Shown here in pieces: positions 10,036 to 20,032 of a stretch of 64,000 bases of DNA (positions are counted from its first letter, which is position 1; every line of letters begins with the position of its first letter). The notes below the pieces were generated by a model, which worked only from the letters and a program-made list of their open reading frames with translations, did no database searches and was not told where the DNA came from. The translations under genes and the position numbers were made by a program. The stretch comes from Symsagittifera roscoffensis (Eukaryota > Xenacoelomorpha > Acoela > Convolutidae), in assembly GCF_963678635.1 (NCBI RefSeq), contig NC_087069.1:20126660-20190659 (forward strand), read 5' to 3'.

Positions 10036-11533
10036 TCAATGAACTTCTTCTTTCAAGCTCTCGAGATCATCTAGGAATCGATAGATTGACTCGTCTTCCA
10101 TTTGTCTTCTTTTTTCAAACCTCATCATCGCTTGATGGCCCTTCATCCATGGTCCGAATCCGTTCAATAGTATCTCGAAGATCTTGTCTGCTGTATCACG
10201 CTCCTCCTTCTCTTTGCTACCACGCATTTCAGTTCGTAGTGCAGTGCCTTCTAAGTTGCTTAGTATTGCCGTGCATGCCTGCCTTTCTTCGTTCAAGTTA
10301 TCTTGTTCTAAATGAAGTCTCATTACCTCTACCCATGTGTCAAGGCAGCCATCCGAATCGTCCTTGAATTCCTTAGGTTTTCTTAAAGTTTTCCGGGATT
10401 TGCCACTTCCTCTGTCACTTGAGTCTGTGTTTTTTGTTACGAATGCTTCAAGCGTCTTGTTCATCATTTCCCAGGTATTGGCCCACGTCATGGCATCTGG
10501 TTGTACACTCGTATGTGACGTTGACTCTTCTTCCGTCATTGTCGAGTTTGAGGCTCCCACCTTCATGGCGGTCCTTATCCCTCCTGGTGCCATGCTTTTA
10601 TCAATCCGTGCTGACGGTGTAGATTCTAGTTTCTTTCGTTGTGGTTCCACGAAGTCAACTCTAGTTCCGGATGGCTTTTCGACCACAAATTTTTTTTGGG
10701 CTATTGAGTTTCTCAAGAGAGCATCCAGTTTGGACTGTATGGCACAAGAACTTTCAGCTTGATCCTTGCCGATTGTATCCATTCTCGTCTCTAGACTCCC
10801 CAACTTCTCATTCACGGTATGATGCCGTTTCTTCATTTCTCCATATATTTCTTGATATGTTTCTCTCGCTCCTTGTCGGTAGCCTCTACCTTGTCCGACA
10901 TCTGTTGTAGTTTCTCTTCCGTCCCACTTGCCAAGACAAAGTAGTTGGCTAGGTACTCATTCTTGTTGTGTCGTACTTCCCTTTTTAGCTCTTGGCGGTC
11001 TTCCTCGCTGTGTTTTAGCGTCTTGTCGATTTGTTCCAACTTTGCCATCAAGTCGCCCAGCTTAAGTGAAGTTGTTTTTTCTTGACTTGCTGTTGCTCCA
11101 TGTGTGATCTGTTCCTTGTCTTGTTTGGCTTCTGTTGTAGTTGCGGAGACTGTTCTGAAAGTTTTGCCCTTCTCGGTCGTTGTTATCACCTCCTCTTTCT
11201 CTTTTGGTTTCATTTCGACCACCTCTGCAATCCTCTCTGTGAACGACGTTCTTTTTGTTTGAGAATAGTCTTTTATCGTTTCCGGCGTGTTGCTTGTTGT
11301 TTCCTCTACATTGTCAATCGGTGAAATTTTTATCGTTTTCTTTTCTTGTTCTTCTGCATTTGGCTCTGGTGTTGATTCCGTGGCTTTCCTTCCCCCCCGT
11401 CAATATTCTGATCTGGTGTCTCAAGATCGATTTCTCTAGCCGGTACAGTTGGTTTTTCCATAGCTTTCTCCTTGGCCTTATGTTCCTTTACGCTTCTTGT
11501 ATTGACCATGTTCAATGAAATTTTCTTTCTCAT
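10036..11533 (-). pseudogene. Copy B: gag, coiled-coil N-terminus and capsid-like region
   Basis: Three open stretches: 11,330-11,533 (includes MVNTRSVKEHKAKEKAMEKP and DLETPDQNIDGGEGKP), 10,833-11,222 (Lys/Glu-rich, likely coiled coil: KLEQIDKTLKHSEEDRQELK) and 10,036-10,836. The last ends in a gag capsid pattern: FKDDSDGCLDTWVEVMRLHL, then NLEGTALRTEMRG and GHQAMMRFEKRRQMEDESIY. Gag proteins of this group assemble the cytoplasmic particle in which reverse transcription occurs. The VNTRS...DLET.DQ.ID pattern recurs at 24,223-24,761, showing a second member of the family. Confidence 0.75.
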
Positions 11534-11828
11534 TACTTTCGGATTAGATAGTGTTATTTTCCGTTGCCACGAGGCTTTATACCTGTTAAATTTTTTTCAG
11601 TTATTGATACCTTATTTCGCTTTATGATTTTATATACACTTTTTTTTTATTTACAAATTTACAAGCTACAAGTCCCTATTGTAAAATCCGATTGCAATTA
11701 TATACATAAAAAAATTCTAATGTATTTAAAGCTAATATCAGTCGAAATTAGTCTAAATCAGTTTTGAATCTAAATCAATTTCTAGTTTTGGGATGCTGAG
11801 AACGAAGGTTTCTACTAAATCCTCGTTC

Positions 11829-12470
11829 TAGTTTTGGGAAACTTCGTTACTGTCCCAGGACTTTTCTGAACCCTCATAGGACCCTTCGCTCAAGTGTTGG
11901 GACACTTCGTGCTGTTCAGGACTTTTCCGAACCTTCCTAGGACACTTCGCGCAAGAGTTGGGACACTTCATTACTGTCCCAGGACTTTTCTGATTCTTCC
12001 TAGGGCCCTTCGCTCAAGTGTTGGGACACTTCGTACTTTCCCAGAACTTTTCCGAACCCTCGTAGGACACTTCGCTCAAGTGTTGGGACACTTTGTGCTG
12101 TTCAGGACTTTTCCGAACCTTCCTAGGACACTTCGCTCAAGTGTTTGGACACTTCGTACTGTCCCACGACTTTTCTGAGTCCTCTTAGGACCCTTCGCTC
12201 AAGTGTTGGGACACTTCGTACTGTCCCAGGATTTTTCCGAACCGTCCTAGGATCCTTCGCTCGAGTGTTGGTCCACTTCGTACTGTCCCAGAACTTTTCC
12301 GAACCCTCCCAGTAGACTTCGCTCGAGGGTTGGGACAGTCGGATTTCTTGTTCCTTAGGGTTGGGACAGTCGGATCTCCTGTTCCTTAGTGTTGGGACAC
12401 TTAGATCACTATCCCAAGACTGAGTATTGGGTCACTTAGATCACTATCCCATGATCGTAGGCTAGACTCT
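11829..12470. repeat. 62-bp minisatellite, about 8 units, with 31-36-bp degenerate end
   Basis: CTCAAG or CTCGAG lies at 11,891, 11,952, 12,015, 12,077, 12,138, 12,200, 12,262 and 12,324, spacings of 61-63. Each unit contains tgttgggacacttcgt and a ccgaaccctcctagga-like segment. After 12,330 the array continues with gttgggacagtcggat units 31 bases apart, then about 36, suggesting that the 62-mer is a doubled 31-mer. It lies between the gag start of copy B and the LTR-like block. The spacer 11,534-11,828 shows no gene. Confidence 0.9.
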
Positions 12471-12578
12471 TTACACTTCTTCCAACCTCGTAGCTCAAGT
12501 GTTTCTTCGTCTGATTGATGATTTCCCCTGTATCTTGTGTCGAAATTTGGAATTTCTGATCCACTATCCCAGTACCAC

Positions 12579-12594
12579 CTCTAGAGCTCTAGAG
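12579..12594. repeat. 16-bp perfect palindrome
   Basis: ctctagagctctagag equals its own reverse complement. It lies in a gene-free stretch between the minisatellite and the LTR-like block; no function is assigned. Confidence 0.9.
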
Positions 12595-12845
12595 TTAAAA
12601 AATCCCCAAAACCCAATCTTGTTAATCAAAATTTTACCTGCTAACCACCCTGAAACTATTTTCCTGTTATTAATCCGACGCAAGTCGAAATACGACTTGT
12701 TAGCAAGTGCCTTATGATTTCCAGTTCGTTAAAGGCTTATTAAAGGCTAATTAATATTGATCCAAAAACGTAAAAATTTATCTGAGAAAAAAAGAAAAAA
12801 CATTAAAATTGTGGTTAATACGACCGAAATTCAAAGGCGACCAAT

Positions 12846-14535
12846 GTGATTTTTTCGAAAAAAAATCCTGGTACTTGATTGTCACGCGTTTTTCCTCCCC
12901 CTATTATCGGTCTTATTGGGTATTCTCCTCTTGGGTTCCACAAACTGTCTATTTTCCGATTCCCCCACCCGATACGAACAGGTTACCTACTACCTTAATT
13001 CGATCTTAAATTTGCATATTCTCGCGTTGCAACTTTTATTCTGAGTCTAACGATGGATCGTACCAGACTCTGCGTCTATTTATGAAACTAAATCGACGAT
13101 ATCGATGGTTTAGTTACTATATTGGTTCCCCCTTTTTACAATTTTCAACCACCAACCTCTATCTTAACCAGCCCCCCCGCCCCTTACCCCTATCTAGCCC
13201 CCACTTAAGCCGAAAATTACCCTAGGCGCGATGTGTGCTAAACCTCTCGAGAGAAAACCGTAGTAGCTGTTTCCAAGCTCTGCTCAAGTAAAAACGTTTC
13301 CTCAAAACGATGGGTATTTGCTTATTCATTTTTACCCTTATTTCCTAAAATGTAAAATGGATTTTAACGATACCCGTTTGACCAAACAGAACCTCTGTGA
13401 ACCTTCTTCCGTTTGCCCTGTTCTGTTGTGCTTCGATCACACTGCTGGCTGGTCACCTGCCGGTTGGTCACACTTTCTCCCTGTGTTGGTCACACTTTCT
13501 CCCTGGGTTTGTCACCTGTTCCAGTCAAGTCTCCCAGTGGTCGACCCTCCTTGTTGTCCACTTTCCCACATCGCTGGGCACCTCTTCCAGCCAAGTCTCC
13601 TAGTGATCCGCTGCTATCAAAAAGTATCTGAAAACCCTTACAACGCCCCACACTTGGGCACCTAAAAAACGTTGCTTGTTTGGTCGATAAGATTGGACTT
13701 TTTGAAAAACAGTATGGGTATACTATTTTAATTATTTTAATTAAAATAAAGGTTTGATCCATCTAATTTGGAAGTCAAAGCCACTGTCCTTTTTGTGTTT
13801 TATGGTTTTTTGTTCCTTTTTGTATCTTTTTTGGTTTTTTGTTTCGCTTTTCCAGTTTTACTCGTTTTTGTCCCCCTAGTGACCTCCCTTACTCGGTTAG
13901 CTAGGCCTCGTTTCGGAAAGCGCAACGCGAAATTTTCACAGGTTTTCTTAAAAAGCTAACGCGGTAAAACCAAAAGGTGAATACGTTCCCGGTGAACCGC
14001 ACCACCGGTACTCCAGAATGGGCATGTAGCCCGGAACTGTGTCAAGTGGGTTTGATCCCGTAGTCTTGATGTCGTAAAAACATCCAGAAGCGCCATAAAA
14101 ACACTATTTAACTGTCGCCCACTTATGTCACATATGAGGTTAAAGAAAAATAGGCCCTACCACCATTGGCTCAAGAGTCAGGGACATTATCTTTTGTGTT
14201 TTTCTACATCAAGTGGTCGGAGCCTAAAATCCTTGTTAGAGATTAAAGGCCACTACCAAAATACCCCCACTCTAGAAAATAAGCTCAAGAAATAAGTTTT
14301 GGGTCCTTCTTCCACCGAAGGTTCACTCTGGTCCTTCTGAATTTTACTCTCCTTTCACCCGCCATTGTTTTCTGTCTCCTGCCACAAATAAGACAGCTCT
14401 ACTCTCGCTCGCATTAAGTCTCGGAAATTGCGAATAGCAAATTCCAGCTGCTTTTTTGGACTACTTTCACGAGATTGTAATTCGAATCTTCTGATCTTGT
14501 TTTTTTGATATTTTCAGTTGTCACGAGAAACTTGA
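12846..14535 (-). mobile_element. LTR-like block 1 of the gypsy family (inferred)
   Basis: The part 13,024-14,535 is repeated at 15,438-16,985. Portions recur beside the second gag start at 25,690-26,464 and 23,570-24,130 (shared landmarks: ccaccacttaagccgaaaa-like text, ctctgctcaagtaaaac, accccc-ctctagaaa, and a ttttcagttgtc end). Position upstream of gag in two places, in the same orientation, makes an LTR the best reading; I did not find a TG...CA pair with target duplication. Small open frames inside (such as 13,397-13,603) are not credible genes. The spacer 12,471-12,845 holds only a palindrome. Confidence 0.5.
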
Positions 14536-14639
14536 GCATGACATGCTCAATTCGAATTTTTGAAAAAATGCATTTCTCACCAAAATCAAGACTAAACGTT
14601 TTTCTCAAGGTCAAACTTCCAAATCTGACCGACTGGCAC

Positions 14640-15437
14640 ACAATGAGGACATCAAAAAGTCACTGGAGATCATAAAATCTCGTCCTAAGTGCAATCCTTC
14701 TCCTCCTCAACTGGAAGCTAAATATTCTAGTGTCGTTAAATCTAGTTCTGATATATATCAAGAATTGCGATTTAGTGGTATGCTGGAAATTAGCATGAGT
14801 ACTGACAGTAAAATTGATAAATCGAATATTTTTGAGCACGATGAAAAAATGATCAGTGACACAATGAAATTTCTTGGTGCAAATGCAGAGGACATTTCCT
14901 CTCTCCCCAGACTCCGAAAATTTAACGCAACCAATAAAAGACCAGGACAATTTTTGGTGAAGTTTCGAAATGTTATTACGGCCGATAGATTATTTGCGCG
15001 AGCAACCATGTTGAAAAATTACGGATATAAAAATCAGAAATAATATATTATACCTGAAAAACCAAGCAGTAAATTGCACTGAATGACTACCAAACAAAAC
15101 CCGAGAATTAAGGGCACTATGTTACAATATAGGAAGTTTATTCAAACTAGAAAGAAGAAAAACTTTTTCGAACAGTAAAATTTTAAAGACTTTTGCTATG
15201 ATTTGCCTGTCTGAAACATGGCTTGCAAATGGATTCCGCGAATCCGAGATTTTTTTTGGAAATTACAACTGTTTTCTAACAAACAGAAGATCTTTGCTGC
15301 AATCAACATCTCACGGTGGAATATTAATTGGCGTAAAGTCAGGCTTAATGTCAGTACCTGCAAATTTTAGTTTTAGTATCAACGGAGCGGCAGTAGCGTG
15401 CTACATTAAGCTAGATTTTAGTTTTAATACCAATGGA
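14640..15437 (+). pseudogene. LINE 5' fragment, unit 1 (ORF1 end and endonuclease start)
   Basis: Carries the same ORF1-like peptide as the longer LINE downstream (ISMSTDSKIDKSNIFEHDEK, FLGANAEDISSLPRLRKF, GQFLVKFRNVITADRLFARA) and then an AP-endonuclease start at 15,198-15,458 (MICLSETWLANGFRESEIFF; HGGILIGVKSGL). SETWL and GG-L-V are typical of non-LTR endonucleases of the Jockey/CR1 kind. It breaks off at 15,437 and joins the second LTR-like block. Unit 1 lacks reverse transcriptase. Confidence 0.8.
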
Positions 15438-16985
15438 GCGTTGCAACTCTTATTCTGAGTCTAAAGATGGATCGTACCAGACTCTGGGTCTATTTATGAA
15501 ACTAAATCGACGATATCGATGGTTTAGTTACTATAATGGTTCCCCCTTTTTACAATTTTCAACCACCAACCTCTATCTTAACCAGCCTCCCCCTCATCCC
15601 TATCTAGCCCTCACTTAAGCCGAAAATTACCCTAAGCGCGATGGGTGCTAAACCTCTCGAGAGAAAACCGTAGTACCTGTTTCCAAGCTCCGCTCAACTA
15701 AAAACGTTTCCACAAAACGATTGGTATTCGCTTATTCATTTTTACCCTTTTTTCCTAAAATGTAAAATGGATTTTAACGATACCCGTTTGACCAAACAGA
15801 ACCTCTGTGAAGCTTCTTCCGTTTGCCCTGTTCTGTTCTGCTTCGATCACACTGCTGGCTGGTCACCTGCCGGTTGGTCACACTTTCTCCCTGTGTTGGT
15901 CACACTTTCTCCCTGGGTTTGTCACCTGTTCCAGTCAAGTCTCCCAGTGGTCGACCCTCCTTGTTGTCCACTTTCCCACTTCGCTGGGCACCTCTTCCAG
16001 CCAAGTCTCCTAGTGATCCGCTGCTATCAAAAGCTATCTGAAAACCCTTACAACGCCCCACAATTGGGCACCTAAAAAACGTTGCTTGTTCGGTCGATAA
16101 GATTGGTATTTTCTAAAAACAGTATGGGCATACTATTTTAAATAAAATAAAGGTTTGATCCATCTAATTTGGAAGTCAAAGCCACTGTCCTTTTTGTGTT
16201 TTATGGTTTTTTGTTTCTTTTTGTATCTTTTTTGGTTTTTGATTCGCTTTTCCCCTTTTACTCGTTTTTTGTCCCCCTAGTGACCTTCCTTACTCGGTTA
16301 GCTAGGCCTCGTTTTGGAAAGCGCAACGCGAAATTTTCTCAGGTTTTCTTAAAAAGCTAACGCGGTACAACCAAAAGGTGAATACGTTCCCGGTGAACCG
16401 CACCACCGGTACTCTAGAATGGGCATGTAGCCCGGAACTGTGTCAAGTGGGTTTGATCCCGTAGTCTTGATGTCGTAAAAACATCCAGGAGCGCCAAAAA
16501 AACACTATTTAACTGTCGCCCACTTATGTCACATATGAGGTTGAAGAAAAATAGGCCCTACGACCATTGGCTCAAGAGTCAGGAACATTATCTTTTGTGT
16601 TTTTCTACATCAAGTGGTCGTTGCCTAAAACCCTTGTTACAGATTAAAGGCCACTACCAAAATACCCCCACTCTAGAAAATAAAAAGCCTCTTATTTCTT
16701 GAGCTAGTTTTAGCTCAAGAAATATGTTTCGGGTCTGGACCATTGGGAGACTTCGGTTGTCCACCTTTCCACCGAAAGTTCACTCTGGTCCTTCTGAATT
16801 TTACTCTCCTTTCACCTGCCATTGTTTTCTGTCTCCTGCCACAAATAAAACAGCTCTACTCTCGCTCGCATTAAGTCTCGAAAATTGCGAATAGCAAATT
16901 CCCGCTGCTTTTTTGGACTACTTTCACGAGATTGTAATTCGAATCTTCTGATCTTGTTTTTTTTTATATTTTCAGTAGTCGCGAG
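15438..16985 (-). mobile_element. LTR-like block 2, tandem duplicate
   Basis: Near-copy of 13,024-14,535, offset about 2,410-2,430 bases. Differences are substitutions, short indels and an extra hairpin segment at 16,693-16,724. Junction with unit 1 LINE: gcgttgcaac occurs at 13,024 and at 15,438, the last shared bases being only a few, so the duplication joint has microhomology at most. Confidence 0.8.
16693..16724. repeat. 13-bp perfect inverted repeat with 6-base loop
   Basis: Arms tatttcttgagct and agctcaagaaata, loop agtttt. The first LTR-like block keeps only the right arm (near 14,283), so one copy gained or the other lost an arm. The arm contains the recurring CTCAAG word. Confidence 0.9.
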
Positions 16986-17017
16986 AAACTTGAGCATGAC
17001 ATGCTCAATTCGAATTT

Positions 17018-17557
17018 TTGAAAAATTGCATTTCACACCAAAATCAAGACTCAAAATTTGACCGACTGGCACACAATGAGGACATCAAAAAGCCACTGGA
17101 GATCATAAAATCTCGGCCTAAGTGCAATCCTTCTCCTCCTCAACTGGAAGCTAAATATTCTAGTGTCTTTAAATCTAGTTCTGATATATCTCAAGAACTG
17201 TGATTTAGTGGTATGCTGGAAATTAGCATGGGTACTGACAGTAAAATTGATAAATCGAATAATTTTGAGCACGATGAAAAAATGATCAGTGATACAATAA
17301 AATTTCTTGGTGCAAATGCAGAGGACATTTCCTCTCTCCCCAGACTCGGAAAATTTAACGCAACCAATGAAAGACCCAGACAATTTTTGGTGAAGTTTCG
17401 AAATGTTATTACGGCCGATAGATTATTTGCGCGTGCAACCATGTTGAAAAATTACGAACCAAGCATCAAGGGAAACAAATATTCAGTTTTTCTACCAAAA
17501 TTCTTAAATAAAGATGACCAAGAAAAAGAAACGAAACTTGTTAAAGAAAAGACTTGA
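17018..17557 (+). pseudogene. LINE ORF1-like nucleic-acid-binding protein
   Basis: Two overlapping frames broken by TGA near 17,203. Peptides: FDRLAHNEDIKKPLEIIKSR, then FLGANAEDISSLPRLGKFNA and RQFLVKFRNVITADRLFARA and KYSVFLPKFLNKDDQEKETK. The pattern R-LGK...RP...LVKF...A...A, followed by VFLP.....D, resembles the RRM-like end of ORF1 proteins in several LINE clades, which coat the element RNA. It ends at TGA after KEKT. Confidence 0.65.
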
Positions 17558-17757
17558 GCTACTCAAAAACGGAAACTAAGCAAAGGATATAAAAATCAGA
17601 AAAAATATATTATACCTGAAAAACCAAGCAGTAAATTGCACTGAATGACTACCAAACAATACCCGAGAATTAAGGGCACTATGTTACAATGTAGGAAGTT
17701 TATTCAAACTAGAAAGAAGAAAAAATTTTTCGAACAGTAAATTTTTAAAGAACTTTG

Positions 17758-18136
17758 TTATTTACTGCCTGTCTGAAACATGGCGTACAGATGGAATCCG
17801 CGAATCCGAGATTTTTTTTTTGGAAATTACAACTGTTTTCTATCAAACAGAAGATCTTTGCTGCAATGAACATCTCACGGTGGAATATTAATTGGCGTAA
17901 AGTCAGGCTTAATGTCAGTACCTGTAGACTTTAGTTTTAATATCAATGGAGCACCAAAAATAAATTGGTGCACTATGTCATCAATTAAAGAAACCGAAAT
18001 AGAGAATCTTGAAGTTCATCAAAATGTTAAGTGTAATACTGCCTCAACTGGTACTCTCGATTTAATCTTCACAAGCAATAAAATCCATGTAACAGATTTT
18101 CATACCTTAGGCAGTAACGATAAATATGGAAAATGA
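17758..18136 (+). pseudogene. LINE AP-endonuclease, internally deleted
   Basis: The region starting near 17,765 encodes a CLSETW-like motif in broken frame. Then 17,912-18,136 reads MSVPVDFSFNINGAPKINWC and TGTLDLIFTSNKIHVTDF. LDLIFTSN is a late endonuclease motif. Compared with unit 1, the middle of the domain is missing: the text jumps from the FSFNINGA segment to the late part. This enzyme normally nicks target DNA to prime reverse transcription. Confidence 0.65.
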
Positions 18137-18279
18137 TCTAACCAATATCCGGTCGAAATCTCTTTCAATGTAGAGTTATCGGGTCTTATGCGTCGTAAGT
18201 TTATTATAGAACCCATTTTTAGTTATTGCAACGGTGATTAAGATTTACTCATTGAGTAAATACTAGAAAAATTTTTTGA

Positions 18280-19520
18280 CAATTACTGTTGGTCAAATGT
18301 AAATATGATACTAAATCATTGGTATAACTGGTTATCCTCGCTTATTAAAAAATTTATTCCAAAGCGCACTAAATATAGAGCATCCTTGCCGCCCTGTATA
18401 AGTCAATCGACTTCGAATATTATTAAACGTTTACATACAGCTCGAAATAAATAAACCGAGTCTCATTTTAAAGTTTTGCCCTCAATTGAGCAGACAGAAA
18501 CGAGCGCCAAAATGGACAGAGACGATTATGATCATTCTCTTGCGTCAGAGCGAAGTTTCTGTCTACGGGAAAACTTATAAAATACTCTAAAGATTTTCAT
18601 AAGTCAAGCTTACCAAGTTTACTGGAGTACAAAGATGATACCGCCGAAACCGATTTATTAAAGGCTCCGACGATTTACGCCCGATTAAAAGTTAAGGCCA
18701 CGACGATTTATCGCCAGTACTGTTCCCTAAAACACAAGCATCTCTATCTCAATCTATCTATCAAACATTTTCTAAAATTATTCAAACTAGGCGTTTTCCA
18801 GATTACTGGAAAGCAGCTATAATCAGCCTTATTCATAAAAAAGACGATAAAAGTGACATTGAAAATTATAGATCCGTCTCACTTCTTTGTATAATTTCAA
18901 AAATATTAGAGCGTTAAATATTTAGGAGATTACACGAACATCTATCACCTATGTTTCATAGTTCACAATATGGGTTTCGGAAGAATAAATCCACAGGTTT
19001 TAAGCGAGTGATATGGAGACGGTTTTCACGGACTTTAGTAAAGCGTTCGACCGTGTTGACCACGGCATCCTCTTGATGAAGCTTTTCAAAAATGGAGTAG
19101 GTAGAGATGGAGGTCCCAATCTGTCAAAGTGAATAGCGAAATCTCAGATCCACAGCCCGTAACAAGCAGAGTGCCCCAATGCAGCATCCTCGGGCCATTG
19201 TTTTTCCTAATTTTTATTAATGACTTGCCTTCTCTTTGCCAACATGTCACACCTTTACTTTTCGCCGATGATGCAAAATTCATCAGCCTAGGATTAGCTA
19301 AAGAAGAATTTCAAAATGAACTTAATGTGATATATAACTGGGCAGTTCAAAATAATATGCCATTCAATGTTGATAAATGCATCCACGTGAGCTTTAATAA
19401 AAGTTCAAACTAATTTTGCTTCAACAATACGGAAATTAAATTAGTGGACACTCACAAAGATCTAGGAGTTATAATTTCAAATTACATGAGCTGGAATCTA
19501 CACATTGACAAACAGGCTTA
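18280..19520 (+). pseudogene. LINE reverse transcriptase
   Basis: RT motifs in several frames: FPDYWKAAIISLIHKKDD, then ENYRSVSLLCIISKILER followed by a stop (near 18,915), SSQYGFRKNKS, METVFTDFSKAFDRVDHGIL (catalytic Asp), SILGPLFFLIFINDLPSL and LLFADDAKFISLG (the F-A-D-D box, 19,129-19,413), then LVDTHKDLGVIISNYMSWN. At least two frameshifts and several stops. All catalytic Asp residues are readable, so the family call is firm while the gene is dead. Confidence 0.85.
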
Positions 19521-20032
19521 AAAGATATTAATAAAACTTTTTTCGCGATCAAAAGAAACATATCGAATTCAAACAGAGAAGCAAAACAGAATTTGTTCAA
19601 ATTCATGATAATCCCCGTGATTCTTTACGCAAATCCGTGTTTTGGTTTAAATAAGTACGTCGTTATGAGGCATGTAATCTAGACATATCATATTACACAG
19701 AGTTCTCGCGAGCAAAAATGTTTCAGGTGAGACGTCCATGGAAAGCCCAATGCGAACAGAACTTCATGTACCAAACCTGTCGACTTGCAAATGTGTTAAA
19801 AATCGATTTAAGAGAAGGGATTGGCTTGAAGCAACGACTTCTAAAAACCTTCTGGTCAAATTTCGAGCAATACAATGAGAGCGAAAAGTGCCCTCGGAAA
19901 TAAGCAAGCGATTGTACGGCGAACAATTGCAGAAATAGAACTGTTATATGAAACGAGAAACTGACGGGGTCCAAACCCCTTGTGTGAACCACAGAAATCA
20001 TATAACTACTACTACTATTACTACTACTATTT
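19521..20032 (+). other. LINE 3' end with ACT-rich tail
   Basis: The frame continues brokenly (YQTCRLANVLKIDLREG at about 19,770) and finishes at an ACT/ATT triplet run (20,004-20,028). Short tandem 3' ends are usual for Jockey/CR1-like LINEs. Confidence 0.5.

Larger units (their letters stand above)
3243..11533 (-). mobile_element. Ty3/gypsy retrotransposon copy B, gag to pol tail, decayed
   Basis: Reading the minus strand from 11,533 downwards gives gag, a CCHC-type zinc knuckle, aspartic protease, reverse transcriptase, RNase H, integrase and a long acidic C-terminal tail: the Ty3/gypsy order, with no envelope visible. Every domain is split by stops or frame changes, so it is a dead copy. 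No clean flanking LTR pair with a target duplication was found; the LTR-like block at 12,846-14,535 lies where the 5' LTR would be. Copy A directly repeats its RNase H-integrase portion. Confidence 0.85.
17018..20032 (+). mobile_element. LINE (non-LTR retrotransposon, Jockey/CR1-like), decayed, with 3' end
   Basis: Plus-strand order: ORF1-like protein (17,018-17,557), endonuclease (about 17,760-18,136, internally deleted), reverse transcriptase (about 18,280-19,520) and a 3' end with an ACT-rich repeat (20,004-20,028). Several stops and frame changes make it inactive. Its 5' part is duplicated at 14,640-15,437. Family placement rests on the endonuclease plus RT with FADDAKF; a Jockey, CR1 or L2 assignment needs a tree. 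Confidence 0.85.

Noticed and set aside
11829-12340. Regularly spaced 62-bp repeats as a CRISPR array
   Set aside because: The units are contiguous with no unique spacers, and the context is a eukaryotic retroelement.
13397-16075. Open frames conserved between 13.4 and 15.8 kb
   Set aside because: They are conserved only because the whole block is duplicated; three overlapping frames are open at once and stops appear in the related block at 26 kb.
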